Shown: one piece after another, positions 8,809 through 18,300 of the stretch
How positions within the stretch are numbered: the stretch's first letter is position 1
How the letters are laid out: each line of letters starts with the position of its first letter
NCBI GenBank assembly: GCA_938008415.1
Contig: CALLKI010000069.1
Location: forward strand, 1-57,279
Length of the DNA: 57,279 nt
Direction: 5' to 3'
Source of the DNA: an uncultured Luteimonas sp.
GTDB lineage: Bacteria; Pseudomonadota; Gammaproteobacteria; Xanthomonadales; Xanthomonadaceae
Position numbers and translations under genes: made by a program
The notes under the pieces: model-generated
What the model was told of the DNA's origin: nothing
The model's input: only the letters and a program-made list of their open reading frames with translations
Databases searched by the model: none

Positions 8809-8860
8809 CGACGCCATCATGGCGCCCCCCTCCCCTGACACAAGGAACATCGCGCGCCCC

Positions 8861-10273
8861 ATGCACGACTCCTTGCTGCTGTTCGGCGCGACCGGAGACC
8901 TCGCGCAACGCTACCTGTTCCCCTCGCTGCTGCACCTGTTGCGCGACCGCCTGCTGCCGGACGGCTTCCGGGTGATCGCGATCGGCCGCAGCGACCACGA
9001 CGACGACGGCTTCCGCGCATGGCTGCGCGAACGCATCAGCGAGGACCGCGACGCCGCTGTGCTCGACGACCTGCTGGGGCGCATCCGCTACCACGCCCTC
9101 GACCTGGGCGACGTGGAGGCGGTGGCCGCGGCGCTGTCGCCCTACGCCGACCGCCCCGCGGTCAGCTACCTCTCGATCCCGCCCAACCTGTTCGAGGCGG
9201 CCACCCGGGGCCTGAAGGCCGCCGGCCTGCTGGAGCCGCCCTCGCGGCTGGTGCTGGAAAAGCCGATCGGCCACGACCTGGCCTCGGCGCGCGCGATCAA
9301 CGCCGCGCTCCGCTCCGCGCTCGACGAGTCGCGGATCTTCCGCATCGACCACTACCTCGGCAAGGCGCCGGTGCAGAACCTGCTGGCGCTGCGCTTCGGC
9401 AACGCCCTGCTCGAGGCCGTGTGGCAACGGCGCTGGATCGACTCGGTGGACATCGTGGTCGCCGAGACCGCGGGCGTGGACGGGCGCGAGGGCTACTACG
9501 CAGGCTACGGCGCGCTGCGCGACATGGTCCAGAACCACATGCTGCAGTTGCTGGCGCTGATCGCGATGGAGCCGCCGGCCTCGCTCGACGCCGACACCGT
9601 GCGCGACGAGAAGCGCAAGGTGCTGCGCGCGCTGCGGCCGATGTCGGCGGAGGACGCCACGCGCGACAGCGTGCGTGGCCGCTACACCGACGGCGTGGTC
9701 GACGGCAAGGCGGTCAAGGGCTTCGGCAGGCAGTACGAGGTCGAGACCTTCGTCGCCCTGCGCGCCTGGATCGACAACTGGCGCTGGGCCGGGGTGCCGT
9801 TCCGGCTGGTGACCGGCAAGCGCATGCCCTCGCGCGCCACCGAGGTGATCATCCATTTCAAGCCGGTCACCCACTGGGTGTTCGAGCGCCCGGACCGCCA
9901 CCGCGCCACGCCGAACCGGCTGCGCATGCGGCTGCAGCCGGAGGAGACCATCGAACTCACCCTGATGGGCAGCCTGGCCGCGCCGGAATGGGGCGCGACC
10001 GAGCTCGAGCCCATGTCGCTGGACCTGTCGATGCTGCCGCCCAAACGCCGCATCGCCTACGAACGGCTGATGATCGACGCGCTCAAGGGCGACCAGACCC
10101 TGTTCGTGCGCGACGACGAGGTCGAGGCCGCGTGGCGCTGGATCGACAGCATCAGCGACGCCTGGCGCACCGCGGGCACGCCGGTCCTCGACTACCCGGC
10201 CGGCTCGTGGGGCCCGCCTGAAGCGGCCGCGTTCATGCCGGCCACGCTGCCGGTCAACGGGGGGCGCCGGTGA
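8861..10273 (+). CDS. zwf: Glucose-6-phosphate 1-dehydrogenase
   Basis: 470-aa enzyme oxidising glucose-6-phosphate to 6-phosphogluconolactone with NAD(P)+. Seen: the dinucleotide-binding FGATGDLA (8-15), EKPIGHDL (133-140), and the active-site signature RIDHYLGK (161-168) with the catalytic His. Length matches the family (470-495 aa). Start: in-frame ATGs exist at 8804, 8819 and 8861. I prefer 8861 because homologues start MHDxLLLFGATGD, because 8804 lies inside the palindromic operator, and because AAGGAA lies upstream (13 nt, a little far). It is the first gene of zwf-glk-pgl-edd-eda and overlaps glk. Confidence 0.95.
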   Translation: MHDSLLLFGATGDLAQRYLFPSLLHLLRDRLLPDGFRVIAIGRSDHDDDGFRAWLRERISEDRDAAVLDDLLGRIRYHALDLGDVEAVAAALSPYADRPAVSYLSIPPNLFEAATRGLKAAGLLEPPSRLVLEKPIGHDLASARAINAALRSALDESRIFRIDHYLGKAPVQNLLALRFGNALLEAVWQRRWIDSVDIVVAETAGVDGREGYYAGYGALRDMVQNHMLQLLALIAMEPPASLDADTVRDEKRKVLRALRPMSAEDATRDSVRGRYTDGVVDGKAVKGFGRQYEVETFVALRAWIDNWRWAGVPFRLVTGKRMPSRATEVIIHFKPVTHWVFERPDRHRATPNRLRMRLQPEETIELTLMGSLAAPEWGATELEPMSLDLSMLPPKRRIAYERLMIDALKGDQTLFVRDDEVEAAWRWIDSISDAWRTAGTPVLDYPAGSWGPPEAAAFMPATLPVNGGRR

Positions 10274-11277
10274 TGGGTGGCGGTGCCGCGCGCGTCCTGC
10301 TGGCCGACATCGGCGGCACCAACGCGCGGTTCGCGCTGGCCGATCCCGCCGCGGCGCGACCGCTGCTGGAGGACAGCATCCGCGGCTTCGCGGTCGCCGA
10401 CTTCCCGTCGCTCGCCGACGCAGCGCGCCACTACCTCGACGGCGAAGGCATCGACTGCGGCGCCGTGCGCGAGGGCGTGTTCGCGGTGGCCGGGCGGGTG
10501 GACGGCGACGAGGCCCGGATCACCAACCACCCCTGGGTGATCTCGCGTTCGCGCACCGCCGAGCGGCTGGGCTTCGAGCGCATCACGCTGATCAACGACT
10601 TCGCGGCGCAGGCGATGGCGATCCCGTGGCTGCAGGCGCAGGACCTGTGCCAGATCGGCGGCGCCGCCTGGCAACCGGACCTGGACGCCCGGCAGGGCAC
10701 CTACGCCGTCATCGGCCCGGGCACCGGGCTCGGCGTCGGCGCGCTGATCGTGCGCGACGGCCGCCACTACCCTCTGGAAACCGAAGGCGGCCACGTCAGC
10801 TTCCCGCCTGGCACGCCGGAGGAGATCGACATCCTCGAGCGGCTGTCGGCGCAGTTCGGCCGGGTCTCGAACGAGCGGCTCATTTCCGGCCCGGGCCTGG
10901 TCAACATCCACCGTGCGCTGTGCGAGATCGCCGGCGAGGACCCGGGGCCGATGCAACCGGCCGACATCACCGCCCGCGCGAGGGCCGGCGACCCGCGCTG
11001 CATGCGCGCGATCGACGTCTTCTGTGCGGTGTTCGGTGCGATCGCCGGCGACCTGGTGCTCACCCTCGGCGCCTGGGACGGCGTGTTCCTGACCGGCGGC
11101 CTGGTGCCGAGGATGCTGGACGACCTGCGGCATTCCGGCTTCCGCCAGCGGTTCGAGCACAAGGGCCGGTTTTCACCGAACATGGCTCGCGTACCATCCA
11201 TGGCGGTGGTCCACCCCCATCCCGGGCTGCTCGGGGCCGCCGCGATCGCCCGCCAGGACGCCTGCGCAAGCCGATGA
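10273..11277 (+). CDS. glk: Glucokinase
   Basis: 334-aa ATP-dependent glucokinase of the bacterial Glk (non-ROK) family, producing glucose-6-phosphate for Zwf. Visible: phosphate-binding ADIGGTNARFAL near the N-terminus, a catalytic-region LINDFAAQA, the IGPGTGLGVGAL glycine loop, and ETEGGHVSFPP. The ATG at 10273 shares its A with the zwf TGA (TGATG); a GTG at 10270 is an equally coupled alternative. Its 3' end overlaps pgl by 4 nt (ATGA). The coupling suggests that free glucose, not phosphorylated sugar, is what the cell receives, fitting a periplasmic beta-glucosidase plus importer. Confidence 0.94.
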   Translation: MGGGAARVLLADIGGTNARFALADPAAARPLLEDSIRGFAVADFPSLADAARHYLDGEGIDCGAVREGVFAVAGRVDGDEARITNHPWVISRSRTAERLGFERITLINDFAAQAMAIPWLQAQDLCQIGGAAWQPDLDARQGTYAVIGPGTGLGVGALIVRDGRHYPLETEGGHVSFPPGTPEEIDILERLSAQFGRVSNERLISGPGLVNIHRALCEIAGEDPGPMQPADITARARAGDPRCMRAIDVFCAVFGAIAGDLVLTLGAWDGVFLTGGLVPRMLDDLRHSGFRQRFEHKGRFSPNMARVPSMAVVHPHPGLLGAAAIARQDACASR

Positions 11278-12017
11278 ACACCCCCCGCTCCAACGTCGCC
11301 CCCAAGGTCATCGACGGCGAGCGCGTGCGCCTGCACTGCTACGAGTCGCAGACCCAGTGGGCCTGGGGCGCCGCGGTCGCGATCTCCTCGGCGCTGTCGC
11401 GCGCGCTGCAGGAGAGGCCGCGGGCACGGCTGCTGCTGTCGGGCGGCAGCACGCCCGCGCCGGTGTACACGGCGCTGTCCAAGGCGCCGCTGGACTGGGA
11501 ACGGGTCGACGTGGCGCTGGTGGACGAGCGCTGGCTGCTGCCGGACGACCCCGACAGCAACGCCCGTCTGGTGCGCGAGACGCTGCTGCAGAACCGTGCG
11601 GCCAACGCCCGCCTCGAAACCCTGACCCGGCCCGGGCGCAGCATCGAGGAGGCGGTGAACGCAGCCAACCTGCACGCGCGCAACGCGCCGGACGTGGTCG
11701 TGCTGGGCATGGGCGAGGACGGCCACACCGCCTCGCTGTTCCCGCGCATGCAGGGGCTCGACAAGGCCCTGGAATCGCCACTGCCCTACCTCGCGGTGGA
11801 TGCCACCGGCTGCCCCGGCGCCGGGCGCCTGCCGCGCCGGATCAGCCTGACCCCGGCCGGGCTGGCGCCGGCGCACACGCGGCTGATGCTGATCCGCGGC
11901 GAAAGCAAGCGCAGGCTGCTCGACCGCGTGCTCGCCGGCAACGACCCGCACGAGTACCCGGCACGCATCGCCTTCACCACGCCCGGCGCAGGATTGGACA
12001 TCCACTGGTGCCCATGA
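11274..12017 (+). CDS. pgl: 6-phosphogluconolactonase (NagB/DevB type)
   Basis: 247-aa hydrolase converting 6-phosphogluconolactone to 6-phosphogluconate. The family signatures LLLSGGSTP, VDERWLLPDDPDSN and VLGMGEDGHTASLFP are present, the last carrying the catalytic His and Asp region. The ATG at 11274 overlaps the glk stop as ATGA; the open frame extends back to 10626 only as antiphase sequence inside glk. The gap to edd is 34 nt, the only real gap in the five-gene operon. Confidence 0.94.
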   Translation: MNTPRSNVAPKVIDGERVRLHCYESQTQWAWGAAVAISSALSRALQERPRARLLLSGGSTPAPVYTALSKAPLDWERVDVALVDERWLLPDDPDSNARLVRETLLQNRAANARLETLTRPGRSIEEAVNAANLHARNAPDVVVLGMGEDGHTASLFPRMQGLDKALESPLPYLAVDATGCPGAGRLPRRISLTPAGLAPAHTRLMLIRGESKRRLLDRVLAGNDPHEYPARIAFTTPGAGLDIHWCP

Positions 12018-12051
12018 GCGCCGGCTCCCTTCCCCGTTCCCGAATCCCACG

Positions 12052-13971
12052 ATGAGCCTGCATCCCCGCATCCGCGAGATCACAGACCGGATCCGCCGGC
12101 GCAGCGAACGCCCGCGGCGCGCCTACCTCGACGGCATCGAGGCGATGCGGGCGCAGGGCCCCAGCCGCACGCGCCTGGGCTGCGGCAACCTCGCCCACGG
12201 CTTCGCCGCCTGCGGCCCGGTGGACAAGCAGCGCCTGCGCGGCGAGGCCACGCCCAACCTCGGCATCGTCACCGCCTACAACGACATGCTCTCGGCGCAC
12301 CAGCCGTACGAGGGCTACCCGCAGGCGATCCGCGAGCACGCCCGCGCGCTCGGCGCCACCGCGCAGGTCGCCGGCGGGGTGCCGGCGATGTGCGACGGGG
12401 TGACCCAGGGCCGCGCTGGCATGGAGCTGTCGCTGTTCTCGCGCGATGTGATCGCGCAGGCGACCGCCATCGCGCTGTCCCACGACATGTTCGACAGCGC
12501 GGTCTACCTGGGCATCTGCGACAAGATCGTCCCGGGGCTGCTGATCGGTGCCCTCGCCTTCGGCCACCTGCCCGCCGTGTTCATCCCGTCCGGGCCCATG
12601 ACCCCGGGCATCCCGAACAAACAGAAGGCCGAGGTGCGCGAGCGCTACGCCGCCGGTCTGGCCACCCGCGAGGAACTGCTCCAGGCCGAGTCCGATTCCT
12701 ACCACTCGCCCGGCACCTGCACCTTCTACGGCACCGCCAACTCCAACCAGGTGCTGCTGGAGGCGATGGGCCTGCAGCTGCCCGGCTCGTCGTTCGTCAA
12801 CCCGGGCACGCCGCTGCGCGACGCGCTGACCCGCGCCGCCGTCGAGCGCGCGCTGCGGATCACCGCGCTCGGCGCCGACTACCGCCCGCTCGGCCGGCTG
12901 GTGGACGAGCGCGCCATCGTCAATGCCATCGTCGCGCTGATGGCCACCGGCGGCTCCACCAACCACACCATCCACTGGATCGCGGTGGCGCGCGCGGCCG
13001 GCATCATGCTCACCTGGGAGGACATGGACGAGATCTCGCGCGTCGTCCCGCTGCTGGCGCGCGTGTACCCCAACGGCGAGGCGGACGTGAACCGCTTCCA
13101 CGCCGCGGGCGGCACCGCCTTCGTGTTCCGCGAGCTGCTGGACGCGGGCCTGATGCACGACGACATCCCGACCATCGTGCCCGGCGGCATGCGCGCCTAC
13201 ACCGACGAGCCGCGGCTGTCCGGCGGCCTGCTCGAATACACGCCCTCGGTCACCGCCAGCGGCGACGAGGCGGTGCTGCGCCCGGTGTCGGCGCCGTTCG
13301 AGGCGCACGGCGGCCTGCGCCTGCTGCGCGGCAACCTCGGCCGCGCCCTGATCAAGCTGTCGGCGGTCAAGCCCGGGCACCGTTTCGTCGAGGCACCCGC
13401 GGTGGTGGTGGACGACCCGCGCGCGCTCAACCGGCTGCACGCCCAGGGGCTGCTGCCCCACGACTTCGTGGCCGTGGTCCGCTACCAGGGGCCGCGCGCC
13501 AACGGCATGCCGGAACTGCACTCGCTGGCGCCGCTGCTCGGCATGCTGCAGAACCAGGGCCGGCGCGTGGCGCTGGTCACCGACGGCCGCCTGTCCGGCG
13601 CCTCTGGCAAGATCCCCGCCGCGATCCACCTCACGCCCGAGGCGGCCGCCGGCGGCCCGATCGCGCGCCTGCGCGAGGGCGACGTGATCCGCCTCGACGG
13701 CGAGGCCGGCACGCTGGAAGTGCTCGTGGACGAGGCCGAGTGGAACGCACGAGAATCCGCGCCCAACACCGCGCACTGCGCCTTCGACCTCGGCCGCAAC
13801 CTGTTCGCCTTCAACCGCATGCATGCCACCCCCGCCGACCACGGCGCGCTGTCGATCTCCTGCGGCCCGCCCGGGCGCGACGGCGGCCCGTGGGACTACG
13901 ATGCGGAGTACGAGCTCGGTGACGACAGCCGCTCCGCCGCGTCGGCACCGCACGAGGAGAAGGACGCCTGA
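12052..13971 (+). CDS. edd: Phosphogluconate dehydratase
   Basis: 639-aa IlvD/Edd-family iron-sulfur dehydratase making 2-keto-3-deoxy-6-phosphogluconate. Cluster-region motifs GGVPAMCDGVTQGRAGME and YLGICDKIVPGLLIGALAFG are present, with ATGGSTNHTIH and a C-terminal TDGRLSGASGKIPAAIH that carries the active-site SG. It is slightly longer than E. coli Edd (603 aa) because of a charged C-terminal tail. This commits carbon to the Entner-Doudoroff pathway; no phosphofructokinase gene is seen here. The stop overlaps the eda start by one base (TGATG). Confidence 0.96.
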   Translation: MSLHPRIREITDRIRRRSERPRRAYLDGIEAMRAQGPSRTRLGCGNLAHGFAACGPVDKQRLRGEATPNLGIVTAYNDMLSAHQPYEGYPQAIREHARALGATAQVAGGVPAMCDGVTQGRAGMELSLFSRDVIAQATAIALSHDMFDSAVYLGICDKIVPGLLIGALAFGHLPAVFIPSGPMTPGIPNKQKAEVRERYAAGLATREELLQAESDSYHSPGTCTFYGTANSNQVLLEAMGLQLPGSSFVNPGTPLRDALTRAAVERALRITALGADYRPLGRLVDERAIVNAIVALMATGGSTNHTIHWIAVARAAGIMLTWEDMDEISRVVPLLARVYPNGEADVNRFHAAGGTAFVFRELLDAGLMHDDIPTIVPGGMRAYTDEPRLSGGLLEYTPSVTASGDEAVLRPVSAPFEAHGGLRLLRGNLGRALIKLSAVKPGHRFVEAPAVVVDDPRALNRLHAQGLLPHDFVAVVRYQGPRANGMPELHSLAPLLGMLQNQGRRVALVTDGRLSGASGKIPAAIHLTPEAAAGGPIARLREGDVIRLDGEAGTLEVLVDEAEWNARESAPNTAHCAFDLGRNLFAFNRMHATPADHGALSISCGPPGRDGGPWDYDAEYELGDDSRSAASAPHEEKDA

Positions 13972-14636
13972 TGACGATCCGCGAACGGCAGGAACAGGTC
14001 GAACGCGTGCTGCGTGGCGCCGGCGTGATGCCGGTGCTGACCGTCTCCAGCGTGGACCAGGGCCTGCGCCTGGCCGACGTGCTCGCCGGGGCCGGGCTGA
14101 CGGTACTGGAACTGACCCTGCGCACCCCGGCCGCGCTGGATGCGATGGCCGCGATCCGCAAGGCCCGACCTGACGTCACCATCGGCGCCGGCACGGTGCT
14201 CACCGGCGACCAGATCCAGGCCGCGGTGGACCATGGCGCGCACTTCCTGGTCACGCCGGGCACGCCACCGGAGCTGGCCGAGGCTCTCGCCGCCGCGCCG
14301 GTGCCCGCGGTGCCGGGCGCGGCCACCCCCACCGAATTCATGGCGTTGATGGCGATCGGCTTCCGCGTGTGCAAGCTGTTCCCGGCCCACGCCCTGGGTG
14401 GTCTGGCGATGGTGCGCGCGCTCGCCGGCCCGCTGCCCGAGCTGCGGCTGTGCGTCAACGGCGGCGTCACCGGGGCGAGCGCCGCCGACTACCTGGCCGA
14501 ACCGAACGTGGTCGCCGTCGGCGGGTCATGGATGGTGCCAGGCGGCTGGCTGGCGGCAGGCGACTGGGACCGGGTGCACGAAAGCGCCACGAAGGCGGCG
14601 GCGATCGCCGCGCAGGCACGTGCCGCGCGCGGCTGA
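13971..14636 (+). CDS. eda: KDPG aldolase
   Basis: 221-aa class I aldolase cleaving KDPG to pyruvate and glyceraldehyde-3-phosphate. The Schiff-base Lys is K135 in VCKLFPAHALGG; the conserved catalytic Glu is E47 in VLELTLRTPAA; IGAGTVLT and TPGTPPEL line the barrel. It ends the zwf-glk-pgl-edd-eda operon and its stop abuts, base to base, the stop of the convergent membrane-protein gene (TGA then TCA), so no intervening terminator fits. Confidence 0.96.
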   Translation: MTIRERQEQVERVLRGAGVMPVLTVSSVDQGLRLADVLAGAGLTVLELTLRTPAALDAMAAIRKARPDVTIGAGTVLTGDQIQAAVDHGAHFLVTPGTPPELAEALAAAPVPAVPGAATPTEFMALMAIGFRVCKLFPAHALGGLAMVRALAGPLPELRLCVNGGVTGASAADYLAEPNVVAVGGSWMVPGGWLAAGDWDRVHESATKAAAIAAQARAARG

Positions 14637-15323
14637 TCAACGCCCCGGCCCGGAGCGCAATTCCGCCTCGATCCGGCTGCCATCGCGCCGCCAGGCCAGC
14701 CCCTGCAGCACGTACCACGCCACGAGCAGCGCGCCGATCTGCCATTCCAGCGCGTTCTCCAGCCGGTCCTGCAGCGCGCTGCCGCCGATCGCGGCGAGCG
14801 CGACGGCGTGGACCACGCCGGCCAGCAGCATCGCCACGCAGGCCGACTGCAGCGCGCGGTGCATGGTCCGGTCCTGGTAACGGATGCGCGAAAGCCCGCG
14901 CAGGAACAGCAGCTGCGCGAGGTAGCCGAGGCCGAAGAACGCCACCACCCCGTGGCGGCGCAGGAAGCGGTACGCCTCGCCGTCGGTGCCAAGGAACGTC
15001 GCGTACGCGGCCAGCGCGAGTGCGGCCAGCATGCCGGCCACGGCCATGCCCCGTGCCGCCGCGCCACGCGATCGCAGCCAGCGCCCCGCCAGCCACCAGT
15101 GCACGGCGACGAGGACGGCGCAAGGCAGCACCAGCAGCCGGAAGAGATGGTTGGCCAGGCCGTGGCGTGCCGCGCGGCTGATCGAGGTGCAGCCCTCGAC
15201 GTAGGGCACGCACGCCGGCACCTGGCCGTCCGCGATGGACAGCGCCAGCGCGAGGTGCGCGGCAACGACGAGCACGCCGGCCACGGCCAGCGGCAGGGGC
15301 CAGATCGGGATCCGCATGCGCAT
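14637..15323 (-). CDS. Predicted multi-pass inner-membrane protein, function unknown
   Basis: 228-aa protein with about six hydrophobic helices (about 5-27, 57-77, 90-110, 122-143, 165-185, 200-220). Between helices 1 and 2 lies an exposed CVPYVEGCTSISRAARHG segment, reminiscent of Frag1/DRAM/CWH43-like membrane proteins, but I cannot assign a family. The ATG at 15323 is preceded by GGAGG at 7 nt; a GTG two codons earlier has no room for a ribosome site. It follows the large glycosidase-like gene by 30 nt on the same strand and may be the last gene of that transcript. A sugar role is not supported by its sequence. Confidence 0.7.
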   Translation of the reverse strand: MRMRIPIWPLPLAVAGVLVVAAHLALALSIADGQVPACVPYVEGCTSISRAARHGLANHLFRLLVLPCAVLVAVHWWLAGRWLRSRGAAARGMAVAGMLAALALAAYATFLGTDGEAYRFLRRHGVVAFFGLGYLAQLLFLRGLSRIRYQDRTMHRALQSACVAMLLAGVVHAVALAAIGGSALQDRLENALEWQIGALLVAWYVLQGLAWRRDGSRIEAELRSGPGR

Positions 15324-15353
15324 GGGCACGCCTCCGCTCCGCGTGCCGCCAGC

Positions 15354-18300
15354 CTAACCGCCGGCGGGGATGGCGATCTCCACCTTCGCCGGCAGCGTGC
15401 GGATCCGCAGCTCGCCATCCTCCCATGCCGCGGGCTCGCCGTTGATGCGGGCCCCGCCCGGCTCGCCGTCGTAGGGCCAGGGCAGCACCAGCCCGCCTTC
15501 CGGCAGCGCCAGCCCCTCGCGCGCCTCCAGCAGCAGCTGGCCGCCCTCGCGCCGGAGCGAGAAGCCCAGCCTGCCGTACGGGGTGCGCAGGCCCTCGATG
15601 GCGATGCCCGTCCCTTCCAGCCACTCCGGCGGCACCCCGGCGGCGAGCACGATGCTGGCGTCGGCCTCCCGCGGATAGGCGAGCATCTCCAGCGCCGACC
15701 GCATGAAGTCGGACGCCACCCAGGCATGCGGCAGGTCGCCGACGAAGAACGGCTTGCGTGGCGTGCTCGAGACCACCTCGGCCCACTGGTTCCAGGCCGG
15801 GGGCGTGCGGTGGCCGAAGAACCAGTCGAACACCTCCTTCGCCCGCGAGCGCCAGCCCAGCCGGACCATGGCCGCGACGTTGCGCCATTCGTACGGCGTG
15901 TAGTCCTTCCACTCGCGTCGGCCGTCACGGCGGTCCACGAAGTGCTGCCAGTAGCGTTCGAAGGTGTTGCGCAGCAGGTCCTGCGGCAGCCAGGCCTGCT
16001 CGCCGCCGGGCGCCAGCGCGATGGTGGTCGAAGTCGGGTCGAAGTCGCCCAGGTCCGCGGCGCCCGGCAGGTAGTCGATGCCGTGCCGGCGCGCCGCCGC
16101 CAGCAGCGACGCCATCAGGTCCTCCCGGAACTGGTCGCGTGCGGCGGCCATGCGTGGCAGCTCGTCGCGGCCAAGCGCAGCGGCGATCTGGACCGCGTCC
16201 TTGTAGCCGCGCAGCGCCCAGAAGTTGTCCCAGTAGGAGTGCATCGGCTTGGCCGAATAGCCCTCGTGGCTGATCGAGGGCGGCATCATCCCGTAGAACT
16301 CGGGGTTGGACCTGCGGACGGCCCGTGTGCGCTCGCTGGCGCGCAACTTCTCCATGTAGCCGAACGCGGCCCACACGTGCGGCCACATGCGCTCGAGGAA
16401 GGCGCGGTCGCCGGTGTAGCGCCAGTACTCGGCGATGGCGTAGATCAGCTCGCCGTGGCTGTCGTTCTCCGGCACCGGGTCGCTGCCGCGGTCGTCCACG
16501 CAGCACGGCACCATGCCGTCGGCGAACTGGTACGGCGCGTACCATTCGATGTACTCCCTGGCGACGTCCTCGCGGCCCATCCGCAGCAGGCCCTCGGCGA
16601 TCATGGCCCCGTCGCGGATCCAGCTGCGGGCGTACGAGCGCGTGCCGGGCTGCAGGCGCGGCCCGATGCGCGAGATCAGCATGTGCGCCAGCGCGGTGCG
16701 CAGGGTATCGGCCACCTCGCGGGCCTGCGGCGGCAGTTCGATGCGCACACGGTCGAGCTTCGAGCGCCATTCGTCGGCCACGCCCTGCTGCAGCACCTCG
16801 GCGTCCCACCAGCGCCGCGCCAGCGCCGCGGTACCGGTCATCGGCACCATCACCTGCACTTCCCTGCTCTCCCAGCCCTGCAGGCGCATGCGGTACAGCA
16901 GGGCGCCCGAGGCCAGGCCGGTGTCGTCGCGCACGGCGGTGTCGGCGGGATAGCGCCCGGACGCAAGGTGCACGACCTCCATCCCCGCGTCGAACGGCGT
17001 GGCGAACGCGCCGTCCGGGATCTGCTTGGAAAACACGCGCGGCACGCCGGCCACCGACACCGTCGCACCGTCGAAGGACAGTTCGCGGATCTCGCTTACC
17101 CCGCCCTGCGTGTTGAGGAACTGGGCCGGCGGATTGACCTGGAACGGGCGGATCGCCAGGGCCAGGGTGTAGTCGTGCGCGCGGCGCCCGGGGTTGGTCA
17201 GCCGGTAGCGCAGCACCAGCCGCGAATCATTCGGCGTGCCGTGGGCAAACGCGGTGATCTTCAGCTGGAGGTCGCCATGCTTCCACTCCACGCCGGGGAT
17301 CGGCAGGTAACCGTCCTGCAGCGACTGGGTCGCCTGCACGTCGGCCCAGGTCACGAGCCTGCCGTCCACCCGCACGAACGGCTCGATGCTGAAGCCGCCA
17401 CGGGCCACCTCGACCGCGCCATCCTCGCCGATCAGGCCCTGCTGCAGCCCGCCGTCCACGCCGAGGATGGTCCAGTACGGCTGTTCGCCACTGAAACCAC
17501 GCGGGAACCAGCCGCGCGGCGATTCCGCGGCGATGGCCCGGATCACGTCGTTGGGATGCGCGGAGAATGACAGCGGCAGGACCTCGGCCTCGGCCAGCGC
17601 GTAGCCGTCGGCACTCCCGGTCTGCAGGTCGAGGGCGATGTAGCGCGCCTCCGCCTCCGGCAGCGCGATCCAGTCGTCGCCACCGTTGCCACGGGTCACC
17701 TCGCGGCCCGTTCGCCACGTCGAACCATCGCTGGAGAGCGAGACGGCATAGCGCGTGGCGTGGCGGCCGGGCTTCCAGCGCAGGCGCACCCCTCCGAACT
17801 CGCGGGCGCGCCCGAGGTCGAAGACGATGCGCTGCGGCCCGGCCGGCGCGGCCCACGCCGTCTCCATGTTCCCGTCCGCGGCGGCCATGGCGTCGCTGGC
17901 CGGGACCGTGGACATCGCCGACACCGGAACCGGCGGCGATCCGTCATCGGGCGGCAGCTCCTCGAACACCAGCGAATCGAAGCAGACCGAGCCCCGGCCG
18001 CCGGCGTTGTTGTAGATCGTGAATTCGATCTTCCTGCTTGAGCGCAACACCGGGTCCGGGTCCGGACCCCAGGCCTTCCCGATGTGGCGCCTGCGGTAGG
18101 CGACCTCCGTCCACGCCTTCGGGAAGTGGTAGCGCGGGCGGTTGACCCACCACACGTTGTCGCCGCTGGCGTCGACCAGCTTGAACTGCAGGTCGTTGTC
18201 CGGCGACTCGCCGCGCAGACGGAAGGTGAAGCGGTAGTTCTCCGGGTACTCCAGCGGCAGCTCGCGCTGGATGCCGGCGTACCCGGACACGCCGTTGAAG

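Larger units (their letters stand above)
8324..8860. other. 537-nt divergent regulatory region between ugpC and zwf
   Basis: No coding signature is convincing. It holds a LacI-type palindrome (8442-8457) on the ugpC side and a different palindrome (8791-8808) overlapping the likely zwf transcription start. One 116-codon frame (8488-8838, plus strand) begins after GGGAG but encodes Arg/Pro/Ala-rich sequence, continues into zwf in another frame and resembles no family I know. The central 300 nt hold nothing else I can name. Confidence 0.6.

Noticed and set aside
8488..8838. Possible small gene in the ugpC-zwf gap
   Set aside because: It begins after GGGAG, but the product is Arg/Pro/Ala-rich, unlike any family, and it ends in another frame inside the zwf start region.
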